Assembly: GCA_003135135.1 (NCBI GenBank)
Contig: PLDK01000035.1
Span: 1 to 64,000 of the forward strand
DNA length: 64,000 nucleotides
Direction of reading: 5' to 3'
Source: Deltaproteobacteria bacterium
GTDB taxonomy: Bacteria; Desulfobacterota; Binatia; Binatales; Binataceae
Shown here piece by piece: positions 8,075-15,828 of this stretch. Numbering within the stretch: the first letter of the stretch is position 1; every line of letters begins with the position of its first letter. The translations under genes were made by a program, and so were the position numbers. A model generated the notes under the pieces. The model was not told the origin of the DNA and made no database searches. It worked only from the letters and a program-made list of their open reading frames with translations.

Positions 8075-8725
8075 ATGAGGCAACGGTTGTTCATCGGTGC
8101 GTTGTTCGGTGCGTTCCTTGCGGTGACGTCCGCGGCAGTTCCCGCGCACGCCGACATGAAGTTCGCGTATGTTGACGTGCAGCGAGCGCTCAATGAGTGC
8201 GACCCCGGCAAACGGGCCAAGGCCGAATTCCAGGGCCGTGTCACATCGGTGGAGGCGAAACTGCAGCGGCAGCAAAATGAGGTCCAGTCCCTTAAAGACG
8301 AGATGGAAAAAAAGGGCATGCTGATGAACCCGGATCAGCGCCAGAGTCTGCAGGACCAGTACGTGGAAAAGCTCAAGAACTTCGAGCGCGACTACAAGGA
8401 CTCGAAGGACGAGTTGCAGGCCAAGGACCAGGCGGTCACGGCGAAAATCGTGCATGACCTTGCGCAAGTCATCCGCTCGCTTGGTGAGCGTGACGGCTAC
8501 ACGATGGTGATGGAGAAGGGATCGATCCTGTGGGGTGCTCCGGGCATCGATATTACCGACCAGGTAATTCGCAGTTACAACGCGATGCACGTGGCGATAG
8601 GCTCGGTCGGCGAAGGCCCGGGCGCGGGAATAAGGGCCGCGAGTACCCAGAGTGGGCAGGCCGGCGCGCCGGCTCCGTCGGATTTCGGCTCAGCGGCGGC
8701 CAGGCGGTCGACGATCTCGAAGTAG
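8075..8725 (+). CDS. skp: OmpH/Skp family periplasmic chaperone
   Basis: Periplasmic chaperone that binds unfolded outer-membrane proteins on their way to BamA. The 216-aa product has a signal peptide (cleavage after VPAHA, about residue 26), then FAYVDVQRALNE, the typical Skp start. A long charged coiled coil at about residues 50-120 forms the tentacle arms. An AGGAGG site lies 13 nt before the ATG. The tail after residue 185 is Ala/Gly/Ser-rich and longer than in E. coli Skp. It follows bamA by 155 bp and fabZ begins 34 bp later. Confidence 0.92.
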   Translation: MRQRLFIGALFGAFLAVTSAAVPAHADMKFAYVDVQRALNECDPGKRAKAEFQGRVTSVEAKLQRQQNEVQSLKDEMEKKGMLMNPDQRQSLQDQYVEKLKNFERDYKDSKDELQAKDQAVTAKIVHDLAQVIRSLGERDGYTMVMEKGSILWGAPGIDITDQVIRSYNAMHVAIGSVGEGPGAGIRAASTQSGQAGAPAPSDFGSAAARRSTISK

Positions 8726-8759
8726 GCCGCTCGAAACAAGATGCGCGAAGTGATTTTCG

Positions 8760-9215
8760 GTGCCTGACGACGCAAAAGTCGCTGAGCTTGGGCGCGTGTT
8801 GGGGCTGCTGCCCCATCGCTATCCGTTTCTGCTGGTCGATCGCATCATAGAACTCGTCAAGGGCCGAATCGTAACCGTCAAGAACGTCACCTTCAACGAG
8901 CCGTACTTCGCGGGGCATTTTCCCGGTCATCCGGTGATGCCGGGGGTGTTGATCGTCGAGGCGCTGGCGCAGTCGGGGGCGATCCTGGCGCTCAATGAAG
9001 TGGGGGGGGACCCGGCGCGCCTGTTCATGCTGACGGGACTGGACAAAGTGCGCTTTCGCCGCCGCGTAATCCCGGGCGATCAGCTGCGGATGGAAGTAAA
9101 AATTCTGAAATTTCATCGTCCGCTGTGGCGGATGCAGGCGGTGGCCCGCGTCGGCGACCAATTGGCGGCCCAGGCGGAATTGTCCGCGATGGAAGTCGAG
9201 GAGCAAGTCCGATAG
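8760..9215 (+). CDS. fabZ: 3-hydroxyacyl-[acyl-carrier-protein] dehydratase FabZ
   Basis: Hot-dog fold dehydratase of fatty acid synthesis that converts 3-hydroxyacyl-ACP to trans-2-enoyl-ACP, competing with LpxA for hydroxyacyl-ACP. The product is 151 aa, the usual size. [10 protein letters not shown] near residue 19 and the catalytic motif [11 protein letters not shown] with Glu in LIVEALAQ are intact. The start is GTG. The stop codon TAG overlaps the likely ATA start of lpxA, so the two are translationally coupled. Confidence 0.96.
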   Translation: MPDDAKVAELGRVLGLLPHRYPFLLVDRIIELVKGRIVTVKNVTFNEPYFAGHFPGHPVMPGVLIVEALAQSGAILALNEVGGDPARLFMLTGLDKVRFRRRVIPGDQLRMEVKILKFHRPLWRMQAVARVGDQLAAQAELSAMEVEEQVR

Positions 9216-10006
9216 CGGGCCGAATCCATCCCTCCGCGGTCATCGACAAGCGGGCCGAACTCGACACGAGCGTCGAAGTCGGTCCGGGCGCGGTGATCGG
9301 ACCGGACGTCAGGATAGGAGCCGGCAGCGTGGTCGGCCCCTGCGCGATGATCGAGCGTAATACCACGATCGGCGAGCGCAATCGCATCTGGCAGTTCGCC
9401 GCCATCGGCGCGGAACCGCAAGACCTCAAATTCAAGGGCGAACCGTCGGTCGTCGAAATCGGCGACGACAACATGATTCGCGAGTTCGCGACCATTCACC
9501 GCGGCACCGAAGGCGGCGGGATGAAAACCAAAGTCGGCAGTCACACGCTAGTGATGACGTACGCGCACGTGGCGCACGACTGCATCATCGGCGACCACGT
9601 GATCCTGGCGGCGTGCACGGGGCTGGCCGGCCACTGCGTTATCGACGAGTACGCGATTTGCGAGGGGCAGGTCGGGGTGCATCAGTTCAGCCGCATCGGC
9701 ACTCACGCGATCGTGGCGGCTGGCGCGAAGGTGGCGCAGGACGTGCCGCCGTACTCGATGGTGGCGGGAACCGAGCGCGCGCGGCTGGCGGGCGTCAACG
9801 AAGTCGGCCTGCAGCGGCGCGGGTTCAAGCCCGAAACGATTGCGGCGCTCAAGTCGGCGATTCGCACGCTGTTCTTTTCGAAGATGCTGCGCGACGATGC
9901 CGTGAAGCAGGTGCTGGGCGAGTACGGCACGGTTGCCGAAGTCGTACGGCTGGTTGATTTCATAAACAACTCGAAGCGCGGAGTCGTCGGCCGCGAGCGT
10001 GAATAA
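9212..10006 (+). CDS. lpxA: acyl-ACP--UDP-N-acetylglucosamine O-acyltransferase LpxA
   Basis: First enzyme of lipid A synthesis: transfers a 3-hydroxyacyl chain from ACP to UDP-GlcNAc (or its 3-amino analogue). Left-handed beta-helix of hexapeptide repeats from the N-terminus to about residue 190, then a helical tail. The catalytic-His segment AHVAHDCIIGD and GVHQFSRIG are present. No ATG, GTG or TTG is in frame near the fabZ stop; the nearest is GTG 9125, giving a 90-bp overlap, no ribosome site and 29 extra residues. ATA at 9212 has GAGGAG 8 nt upstream and gives 264 aa, close to the family's roughly 262. I therefore chose ATA; identity is certain, the start is not. Confidence 0.95.
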   Translation: MAGRIHPSAVIDKRAELDTSVEVGPGAVIGPDVRIGAGSVVGPCAMIERNTTIGERNRIWQFAAIGAEPQDLKFKGEPSVVEIGDDNMIREFATIHRGTEGGGMKTKVGSHTLVMTYAHVAHDCIIGDHVILAACTGLAGHCVIDEYAICEGQVGVHQFSRIGTHAIVAAGAKVAQDVPPYSMVAGTERARLAGVNEVGLQRRGFKPETIAALKSAIRTLFFSKMLRDDAVKQVLGEYGTVAEVVRLVDFINNSKRGVVGRERE

Positions 10007-10814
10007 GCTCGGGCTCATCGCGGGCAACGGCGTCTTCCCGCTCGAAGTGGCGCGCGCCGCACGCCAGCGCGGAATCAAAGTCATCGCCGTCGCGCACCTC
10101 AATGAAAGCGACCGCGCGCTTGACTCGGCGGCCGACGAAGTCACCTGGATCAAAGTCGGCGAGCTGCAGAAAATAATCGACGTTTTCAAAAACGCGGGAG
10201 TCTCGGAAGCCGCGATGGCCGGCGGCATCTCACGCGCGCGGCTGAAAGATTCTTTCGCACCCGACGCGCGCGCGCTCAAGATGCTGGCGGGAATCGGACG
10301 CTTCAGCGACGACACTGTGCTGCGCGGCGTCGCGAGTGAAGTCGAAGCCGAAGGAATCAAAATGATCGATCCGGTCCCGATGATCGAGCATTGGCTCGCG
10401 CGCGCCGGCGTCGGCGCCGGACCCGAGCCGACTCCCGCGCAAATCCGCGATCTCGAGCTCGCATTCGCGGTCGCGCGCCGGCTCGGCAGCTACGACATCG
10501 GCCAGACGGTCGCGGTCCGCGACGGGATGGTCGCTGCGGTGGAAGCGCTGGAGGGAACCGACGCCGCGCTGCGCCGCGCAGCGGCGCTGGTGGGCGCGGG
10601 CCTGGTGGTGGCCAAGGCGGCCAAACCGGGACAGGACATGCGCTTCGACCGTCCCGCGATTGGCCCGGCTACGGTGCAATTGCTCGCCGAGATCGGCGCG
10701 GCGATGCTGGGCGTCGAAGCTCAGGTCGCGCTGATTCTCGAACGCGAGCGCACGCTGGAGTTCGCGTGCGCGAAAAACGTGACGTTATACGGCTATGCGG
10801 ATTCCAGTGGTTGA
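9999..10814 (+). CDS. lpxI: UDP-2,3-diacylglucosamine diphosphatase LpxI
   Basis: DUF1009 family enzyme (271 aa) that hydrolyses UDP-2,3-diacylglucosamine to lipid X, replacing LpxH in alphaproteobacteria and many delta-type lineages. It starts with NKLGLIAGNGVFPLEVARAARQRG, the typical N-terminus; the C-terminal half has RFDRPAIGP and related family motifs. The GTG start overlaps the lpxA end by 8 bp and the stop overlaps the next gene by 20 bp, indicating tight coupling. No lpxH-like gene is seen in the window. Confidence 0.95.
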   Translation: MNKLGLIAGNGVFPLEVARAARQRGIKVIAVAHLNESDRALDSAADEVTWIKVGELQKIIDVFKNAGVSEAAMAGGISRARLKDSFAPDARALKMLAGIGRFSDDTVLRGVASEVEAEGIKMIDPVPMIEHWLARAGVGAGPEPTPAQIRDLELAFAVARRLGSYDIGQTVAVRDGMVAAVEALEGTDAALRRAAALVGAGLVVAKAAKPGQDMRFDRPAIGPATVQLLAEIGAAMLGVEAQVALILERERTLEFACAKNVTLYGYADSSG

Positions 10815-11757
10815 GCTGCGCGCTGCAGTGATTGGTGCGGGACGCCTGGGCACGCTGCACGCGCGCAAGTACGCCGCGATTTCGGGAATCAAGCTCGCAC
10901 ACGTCGTCGATATCGACGCCGAGCGGGCGCGCGCCGTGGCAACGGAAGTTGGCGCTACGGCGCTGGCCGACTACCGGATGCTGGCGGGCAAGGTGGACCT
11001 CGTGACGGTCGCGTCGCCCGGCGTGACGCATCATGAGATCGCATCCGCGATGCTGAAATCGGGCATCGACGTGCTGCTGGAAAAGCCGATGGCCGAGACG
11101 CTGGTGCAGGCGCGTGAACTGGCCGGGCTGGCGTCGTCGAGCGGCCGCATTCTTCAGATTGGCCACCTCGAGCGGTTCAATCCGGCGGTCGTTCATCTGC
11201 ATTCGATCGTGAAAAATCCCCGCTTCGTGGAATGTCATCGGCTCGCGCCGTTCACCGAGCGCGGCACCGACGTGGATGTGGTGCTCGATCTGATGGTGCA
11301 CGACCTCGACGTGATCCTGTCGGTGGCGCCTTCGGAAGTCGTGTCGCTCGAAGCGGTCGGGGTCGCGATCCTTACCGATCGAATCGATCTCGCCAACGCG
11401 CGCATCCGCTTCCAGAGCGGTCTCATCGCGAATCTGGTCACCAGCCGCGTGGCGCCCCGGCGCGAACGCAAGATTCGCTTCTTCCAGCCCGACGCGTATA
11501 TCTCGGTTGATTACGAGGCGCGCAGCATCCAGATGTATCGCAAAACTCCGCCGGCGCCGGGCGCGCAGTTCTCCACCATCTCGGCCGAGCAGATCGAATT
11601 CGGCGAAGGCGATCCGCTCGCCGACGAAGTCAATGCGTTCGTCGCGGCCGTTCGCAGCAGGTCCACGCCGGCCGTCAGCGCCGAGGACGGACTTCGGGTG
11701 ATGGAACTAACCGAGAGAATCAAGGAAGTGATGCTGACGGATTCGGTCGCGCCTTGA
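10795..11757 (+). CDS. Gfo/Idh/MocA family oxidoreductase in the lipid A cluster (GnnA-like candidate)
   Basis: NAD(P)-dependent sugar oxidoreductase, 320 aa. The Rossmann motif AAVIGAGRLGTLHARKY is at about residues 9-25, and the family catalytic-domain motif EKPMAETL is near residue 98. It overlaps lpxI by 20 bp and follows lpxA-lpxI. In Acidithiobacillus and Leptospira a protein of this family (GnnA) oxidises UDP-GlcNAc at C3 for amide-linked lipid A. A similar role is plausible from position but the partner aminotransferase GnnB is not in the window. Another LPS-sugar dehydrogenase is possible. Confidence 0.85.
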   Translation: MRIPVVELRAAVIGAGRLGTLHARKYAAISGIKLAHVVDIDAERARAVATEVGATALADYRMLAGKVDLVTVASPGVTHHEIASAMLKSGIDVLLEKPMAETLVQARELAGLASSSGRILQIGHLERFNPAVVHLHSIVKNPRFVECHRLAPFTERGTDVDVVLDLMVHDLDVILSVAPSEVVSLEAVGVAILTDRIDLANARIRFQSGLIANLVTSRVAPRRERKIRFFQPDAYISVDYEARSIQMYRKTPPAPGAQFSTISAEQIEFGEGDPLADEVNAFVAAVRSRSTPAVSAEDGLRVMELTERIKEVMLTDSVAP

Positions 11758-11791
11758 CGCTTGCCCTGCGCTGCGACAGCATCGATTTGTG

Positions 11792-12241
11792 ATGCGTCGG
11801 ATCAGGCTCAGGATTCTCGGCGGTCTGGTGCTCGCAGCCGGCGCCGCCGCGTTTCTCATCTTCATCGCGGCCTCGGATTGCACAACGGTGACCGGCAACG
11901 ACGAAGTCGTTGTCGACGTGTCCGCGATGCGTCCCGGTAGTGCGCGGCTTTTCTCTTACACCGATGACGCAGGCAAGCGGCTGCGCTTCGTGCTCGCGCG
12001 CGGGGTCGATGGCAAGGTGCGCTCGGTGTTCGACGCATGCCGCCAGTGCTCCGCGTTCCATCGCGGCTACCGGGTGGCTGGGGGCGAACTGATTTGCCGG
12101 GTGTGCGGGAATCACTACCCAGTCGAACGGATGACGGAAGGCCAGGCGTCGTGCGTGCCCGTCAGCTTGTCGCACAAGGACGATTCCGGAATCGTGCACA
12201 TCAAGACCGCGGACCTTGAAGCCGGACATACGCTCTTCTGA
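11792..12241 (+). CDS. membrane-anchored cysteine-rich protein, DUF2318 (FtrD)-like
   Basis: A 149-aa protein with one N-terminal membrane segment (ILGGLVLAAGAAAFLIFIAA) and a periplasmic domain. The domain has paired cysteines CRQC and CRVCGNHYPV, the pattern of DUF2318 Fe-S/metal-binding proteins such as the iron-transport component FtrD. GTG at 11789 directly precedes the chosen ATG; either could serve. It is followed by SCO1/SenC and CYCGC-motif genes, so handling of copper or iron outside the cytoplasm is likely. The ligand is not readable. Confidence 0.7.
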   Translation: MRRIRLRILGGLVLAAGAAAFLIFIAASDCTTVTGNDEVVVDVSAMRPGSARLFSYTDDAGKRLRFVLARGVDGKVRSVFDACRQCSAFHRGYRVAGGELICRVCGNHYPVERMTEGQASCVPVSLSHKDDSGIVHIKTADLEAGHTLF

Positions 12242-12270
12242 CTATCTGAGTAGCTATAGCAAGACCATGG

Positions 12271-12299
12271 TTGATATTCGCAAGTTAGTAACGGATATA
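12271..12299 (+). promoter_or_regulatory. candidate sigma70 promoter of the SCO1/SenC gene
   Basis: TTGATA, 17 bp, then GATATA (overlapping TATATA) in an unusually AT-rich stretch. The -10 box ends 18 bp before the ATG at 12318, which has AGGA 6 nt upstream. This suggests the SCO1 and CYCGC-motif genes can be transcribed separately from the LPS operon. Confidence 0.5.
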
Positions 12300-12317
12300 T
12301 AACCACTAGGATATGGT

Positions 12318-12908
12318 ATGAGTATCCGGAGTAATCTCAGGTCTTTCGCTATCATCGCAGGAATGACGTCGAGCCTGTTCGCGGCTGCCGGATGCCACGG
12401 CGACTCATCCGCGACTGCGTGGAACTGTCTCACCGACACCAAGCTCGTCGATCAGCATGGCAACCAGGTCTCGCTCGCGTCGCTCAAGGGCAAACCGCTG
12501 GTGGTGGATTTCATCTATACGTCATGCCCGGGGGAGTGCAAAATGGAGACGGCGAAGTTGACGAACGTCGCGCTCCGGCTGGGGTCCGACCTCGGTTCGA
12601 AGGTCACGATCGTTTCGATCAGCGTCGATCCCGAGCATGACGGCCCCAAGCAATTGCTGGATTACGCACGTCAGCAGGGGGCGGACGAGAAAGGATGGTA
12701 TTTCCTGACCGGAGGCCCCGCCGACATCGATACAGCGCTGGCGGGCTTCAAGCTCAGCCGGCAAGTCATGCCGGATGGTTCGATTGGCCACCTGGTCGAC
12801 ATGATGCTGATCGGACCGGATGGGCGGTTGGTGCATGAATACAACGGCGAGCTCGTAAAAGCCCAGGATATCGTCGACGACGTCAGGAAGACCCTGAACA
12901 AGAGTTGA
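12318..12908 (+). CDS. SCO1/SenC family copper chaperone or thiol-disulfide protein
   Basis: Thioredoxin-fold protein of the SCO1/SenC/PrrC family (196 aa), involved in Cu delivery to cytochrome c oxidase CuA or redox sensing. An N-terminal signal ends in a lipobox-like FAAAGC, so it is probably a lipoprotein. The Cu-binding CxxxC motif is CPGEC, after VVDFIYTS, and the conserved His is in GHLVDMMLIG. All copper ligands are present. Its own promoter is visible, and the CYCGC-motif gene follows 10 bp later. No cytochrome oxidase subunit is in the window. Confidence 0.92.
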   Translation: MSIRSNLRSFAIIAGMTSSLFAAAGCHGDSSATAWNCLTDTKLVDQHGNQVSLASLKGKPLVVDFIYTSCPGECKMETAKLTNVALRLGSDLGSKVTIVSISVDPEHDGPKQLLDYARQQGADEKGWYFLTGGPADIDTALAGFKLSRQVMPDGSIGHLVDMMLIGPDGRLVHEYNGELVKAQDIVDDVRKTLNKS

Positions 12909-12918
12909 GAGATTCGCC

Positions 12919-13383
12919 ATGAGACGAGCAATTATTTTCGGCTGCTCGGTTGCGGCGATTCTGGCGCTGGCATATTTGTGGCCGTCGCTCGGCGGTTCAT
13001 CGGCGGACAACGGCGGCGCGCGCGGCGCGATGTGCATCGCGGGTCATTGCTGCTGCGCGGGACGGGCGGAGGCCGAGACCGTCGCGGCCAACGCGGCGCA
13101 GGGGCGTTTGACGCTCGACCCAAACCAGTTCACCGGTCCGGTAAAGCAGGCGTACACAATTGCGGAGAAAAACCCCGCGCTGCTGGCGGAACTGCATTGC
13201 TATTGCGGATGTGACAGGACGGAAGGTCATCAGAATCTGCTCGATTGTTATCGCGGCCGCCATGGCGAGACCTGCGAAATCTGCACCGAGGAGGCCCTGC
13301 TGGCGGATCGGATGTCGGAGCAGCGCTTGCCGCTCGATCAGATACGCGACGCGATCCGCAGGCGGTTCGCTTCCGACAACTGA
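12919..13383 (+). CDS. exported CYCGC-motif protein
   Basis: A 154-aa protein with an N-terminal membrane/signal segment (IIFGCSVAAILALAYLWPSL). It then has a Cys cluster CIAGHCCCAG and a C-terminal domain beginning CYCGCDRTEGHQNLLDCY, followed by CEICTEE. This resembles the PCYCGC-motif proteins, which are extracytoplasmic and of unknown function. The density of cysteine and histidine suggests metal binding. It is 10 bp downstream of the SCO1/SenC gene and surely co-transcribed. The extra N-terminal CxxxxCCC cluster is not part of the usual motif as I know it. Confidence 0.75.
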   Translation: MRRAIIFGCSVAAILALAYLWPSLGGSSADNGGARGAMCIAGHCCCAGRAEAETVAANAAQGRLTLDPNQFTGPVKQAYTIAEKNPALLAELHCYCGCDRTEGHQNLLDCYRGRHGETCEICTEEALLADRMSEQRLPLDQIRDAIRRRFASDN

Positions 13384-13487
13384 ATCGCACGGGCAGGGCA
13401 GGGCTGGGCTCGAATCTCGCGTTTGCAGGCCGCGTGGTCTTGGCGCTAGTCTCGATCGGCTTCAAGATAGGAATTCCGACTTGCTGC

Positions 13488-13499
13488 CTGCTATAGCAG
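13488..13499. repeat. 12-bp palindrome CTGCTATAGCAG
   Basis: Perfect palindrome in the 126-bp gap before the sulfotransferase reading frame, 10 bp before its first ATG. Its place would suit an operator. It could equally be chance; nothing else supports a function. Confidence 0.3.
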
Positions 13500-13509
13500 A
13501 CCCAGTGAT

Positions 13510-14399
13510 ATGGCGTCAGACCGCCCCATGAGGTTGCCCGATTTCATTGGGCTCGGGCCCCCCGTACCGGCACGACTTGGCTGCATCGCGTGCTTGTGGG
13601 TCATGTCGATCTGCCTTATGGAATCAAGGAGACGCAATTCTTCACCACCTATTACTCGAAGGGAATCGATTGGTATGCGCACCATTTCCGCTATGCGAAC
13701 GGTGACCGCAAGATCGCGGAGATTTGCCCGTACTTCAACGCGATGAAGGCTCCTGCGCGCATCCACCAACATCTGCCGGGCTGCAAATTCCTCGTGACGT
13801 TCCGCAATCCCGTCGATCATGCCTATTCGACTTACAAAATGCTGGTACGCGGCGCGTTCGTGCGTGGAACGTTCGATGAGGTGCTCAACCTGCGCCCGCA
13901 TATCGACGACGGCAACCGCTACGCGAAGCATCTGACGGCATGGTTTGACCAGTTCGGCCCCGAGCGTTTTCTGATCATGCGCTATGAAGAGCTGCGCGAC
14001 GATCCCCAGGGCTACCTGGACCAGGTGTGCGACTTTATTGGTACGGCGCGAATCCCGATTTCCGATCATGCCCGCAGGCAGCGGCAGGTTAATTTGATCG
14101 AGCGCGCACCGAAAAGCCGCAAGCTCGCCCAGAATGCACGGCACCTCGGATACTGGCTGAAAAGGCGTCATGCCTACGGCCTTGTCGCCGCGCTCCGACG
14201 CGCCGGCGTATGGGAATTTTGTAACGGCCGTGGCGAAATATTTCCGCCGCTTTCGCCCGAGCAGCGAGCGATGTTGACCGAGCGCTATCTACCCGAGGTC
14301 GAGGCGCTCGAGGAGCTGCTGAAGATCGATTTTTCCCAATGGAAAAAGCCCGGCGCTGTGCCGCGCCAAGCGGCGGCGCTTGGTGCCGGGGGCACCTGA
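13510..14399 (+). pseudogene. sulfotransferase, broken by a one-base frameshift
   Basis: PAPS-dependent sulfotransferase fold. The frame from ATG 13510 or 13528 gives RLPDFIGLGPP. The sequence then continues, only in the next frame, as RTGTTWLHRVLVGHVDLP and on to the stop at 14399. Joined, this is the classical 5'-phosphosulfate loop PPRTGTTWLH. The 3'-phosphate motif FRNPVDHAYSTYKM is intact in the second frame. The break is in a run of six C (13558-13563) where seven are needed. The ORF track lists only the downstream part from 13590, which lacks the PAPS loop. It may be a real mutation, a phase-variable tract or a sequencing error. Acceptor unknown. Confidence 0.88.
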
Positions 14400-14625
14400 T
14401 ATGGATGCAGTGTCCGGCCGATTGGCGAGATTAATCCCCATTAAGGCAGAGCCCCGGCCACTGCTCCCGCACGCTGGCGGCCCAGGACGGCCAAGCTTCG
14501 CTGATAAACCGGAACACCGTCAAAAGCTCAGCACCAGGACGTCAGGGCTCCAAGCCGGAAATGCGGGTTGAATCGAACCAGCATGGCTATTTGCGGCGCC
14601 GTGTTTTTCAATCACAATCCCTTCG

Positions 14626-15828
14626 ATGCCGTTGAATGCCGAAGCGCCGCCGCCGCTTGATGACCGCCTGAAAGAAACCGCACGCCGGCGCCGCATCATG
14701 ATCGTTGCGGGCGAGGCGTCGGGCGATCTTCATGGCGGCGATTTGGCGCGGGAAATTCTCGCGCGCGATCCGTCGTGCGACCTGTTCGGAATTGCGGGCG
14801 AGAAGATGCGCGCGGCCGGGGTGCGGGCGATCGTCGCGACGGAAGACATCCACGGGCTGGGACTTTCGGAACTGGCTTCCACGATTGGACGCACGATTGG
14901 CGCGTTTCGCGCCCTGCGTCGAATCATCAGGCGGGAGAAGCCGGACCTTGTGATCCTGATTGACTACGCGGAGTTCAACCTGATTCTCTCCGGCACGGCC
15001 AGGCGCGCGGGCGTGCCGGTGCTCTACTACATCACGCCGCAAGTCTGGGCGTGGCGGCGCGGCCGAATCGACAAGCTGGTGGATCGCGCGGGCCGCCTCG
15101 CGGTGGTGCTGCCGTTCGAGGCCGAACTATTCCATCGCGCGGGCGAGCGCGTTTCCTTCGTAGGGCATCCGCTGCTCGATCGGGTCGCCACGGTCCATAG
15201 CCGGGAGGAGACGCTCAAGCGCCATGGATTCCCGCCGCGGGCGCGAATCATCTCGATCCTGCCGGGCAGCCGCCGCGCCGAAGTTCGCTACCTGCTGAAT
15301 CCGATGGTCAAGGCGGCGCGGATTGTCGCGCGCGATCATGGCCTTGAAATGGCACTCGCCCTGGCGCCGACCCTGACTCAGGCCGAACTCGCCGAGGTTG
15401 GGCGCACCGATCTCGCGGGAATCAGGATTGTCGAGCGCGACACATACAACCTGGTCGCGGCGAGCGAACTCGCACTGGTTGCGTCGGGGACCGCCACGCT
15501 GGAGACGGCGCTGCTCGGATGCCCCGAAGTTATCGCCTACAAAGTGTCGCCACTTACCTATATCCTAGGGCGGATGCTGGTGACGGGAGTGGATTTTATC
15601 GGGATGCCGAATATTCTGGCGGGCCGGCAAATCGTGCCCGAACTGATCCAGCGCGACGTGACTGCGGATAAGCTGGTACGAGCCGCCGAGCCGCTCTTGA
15701 GCGACACCATACGCGCGGAAACGGTGGCCGCGCTGAAGGCGTTGCGCGAGAAGCTCGGATCGCCGGGAGCGGCGGGCCGGGTCGCGACGATCGCGCTCGA
15801 GATGATCGCGTCCAGGACGGCCGCATGA
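14626..15828 (+). CDS. lpxB: lipid-A-disaccharide synthase LpxB
   Basis: GT19 glycosyltransferase (400 aa) that condenses UDP-2,3-diacylglucosamine with lipid X to make the lipid A disaccharide, at the inner membrane surface. After a 24-residue basic extension the family start IMIVAGEASGDLHGGDLA is seen. AEVRYLLNPMVKAA and ASGTATLETAL match the C-terminal nucleotide-binding half. The stop overlaps the msbA start (ATGA). The 226 bp before it show no gene, promoter or clear repeat. Confidence 0.97.
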   Translation: MPLNAEAPPPLDDRLKETARRRRIMIVAGEASGDLHGGDLAREILARDPSCDLFGIAGEKMRAAGVRAIVATEDIHGLGLSELASTIGRTIGAFRALRRIIRREKPDLVILIDYAEFNLILSGTARRAGVPVLYYITPQVWAWRRGRIDKLVDRAGRLAVVLPFEAELFHRAGERVSFVGHPLLDRVATVHSREETLKRHGFPPRARIISILPGSRRAEVRYLLNPMVKAARIVARDHGLEMALALAPTLTQAELAEVGRTDLAGIRIVERDTYNLVAASELALVASGTATLETALLGCPEVIAYKVSPLTYILGRMLVTGVDFIGMPNILAGRQIVPELIQRDVTADKLVRAAEPLLSDTIRAETVAALKALREKLGSPGAAGRVATIALEMIASRTAA

